The translations under genes were made by a program, and so were the position numbers. From Actinokineospora spheciospongiae (GTDB lineage: Bacteria; Actinomycetota; Actinomycetes; Mycobacteriales; Pseudonocardiaceae): a DNA stretch of 53,176 nucleotides. Every line of letters starts with the position of its first letter. Position 1 is the stretch's first letter. Positions 53,035 to 53,176 of this stretch are shown piece after piece. The notes under the pieces were generated by a model. That model was not told the DNA's origin and searched no databases. It worked only from the letters and a program-made list of their open reading frames with translations. Where the stretch lies: assembly GCF_000564855.1 (NCBI RefSeq), contig NZ_AYXG01000173.1, forward strand, positions 1 through 53,176, in the 5' to 3' direction.

Positions 53035-53176
53035 CCGACCCGACCGCCCAACTCGTCCCCCAGCCGCCCCACCGCCCGCCGGACCCGCCCACCGGCCCGT
53101 CTGCCGCTGCGCTCCAACGCCCGCACATCCGCCCCGCCCGCCTCCGACTGCCCGACCCGCTCACCCCACCCGGCCC
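53035..53176. other. End of window, nothing identified
   Basis: The last 142 bp are C-rich with Pro/Arg-type codons in all frames. No start with a ribosome binding site and no hairpin is convincing. Confidence 0.3.

Overview
The window is GC-rich DNA from an actinomycete. DUF397 and DUF3558 genes, WXG100-type operons, a SigE-family sigma factor and an MprAB/HtrA-like module point to Pseudonocardiales (Actinokineospora/Saccharothrix/Lentzea type). This placement is inferred from gene content, not from a database search. Genes are densely packed and often overlap by 4 bp (ATGA/GTGA), so many operons can be read directly.

Layout. 1-5.2 kb: a partly duplicated DUF397/DUF3558 region with a decayed copy, then a minus-strand operon of small WXG100-like secretion-type proteins and lipoproteins. 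5.3-11.7 kb: a secreted trypsin-like protease with Ig-like repeats, a solitary Vsr nuclease, an MFS transporter, a sigma factor coupled to an LCP protein, an XRE regulator and a 47-codon membrane peptide gene. 11.8-17.2 kb: urtABCDE urea transporter with a trailing GntR regulator. 17.5-21.1 kb: PadR regulator with a 2,4-dienoyl-CoA reductase, and a solitary C5 DNA methyltransferase. 21.3-26.2 kb: YbaB - WXG100-like - 1209-aa protein with three ADP-ribosylglycohydrolase-like repeats. 26.3-30.3 kb: a fused nitrate reductase/flavoprotein reductase.

30.4-38.6 kb is a visibly less GC-rich defence island, all on the minus strand: Dcm methyltransferase, extended Vsr nuclease, GHKL (paraMORC/MutL-like) ATPase, Mrr-nuclease-SF2 helicase fusion, an unrecognised 189-aa protein, and a protein with a sigma-region-4-like HTH. 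It abuts a tRNA-Arg(CCU) gene. This is the best candidate for a little-described system.

39-49.7 kb is housekeeping and signalling: ABC-2 exporter, orphan NarL-type regulator, HtrA protease, galT, MprAB-like two-component system, Eis-like acetyltransferase, 3-hydroxyacyl-CoA dehydrogenase and a histidine phosphatase. 49.7-51.4 kb is a decaying zinc-starvation ribosomal-protein locus: a CobW-like gene flanked by remnants of L32, L28, L33, S14 and S18 paralogues. L28 and L33 are fused into one intact 49-aa ORF behind a perfect Shine-Dalgarno and a Zur-box-like sequence. The window ends with a TPR-GGDEF diguanylate cyclase.
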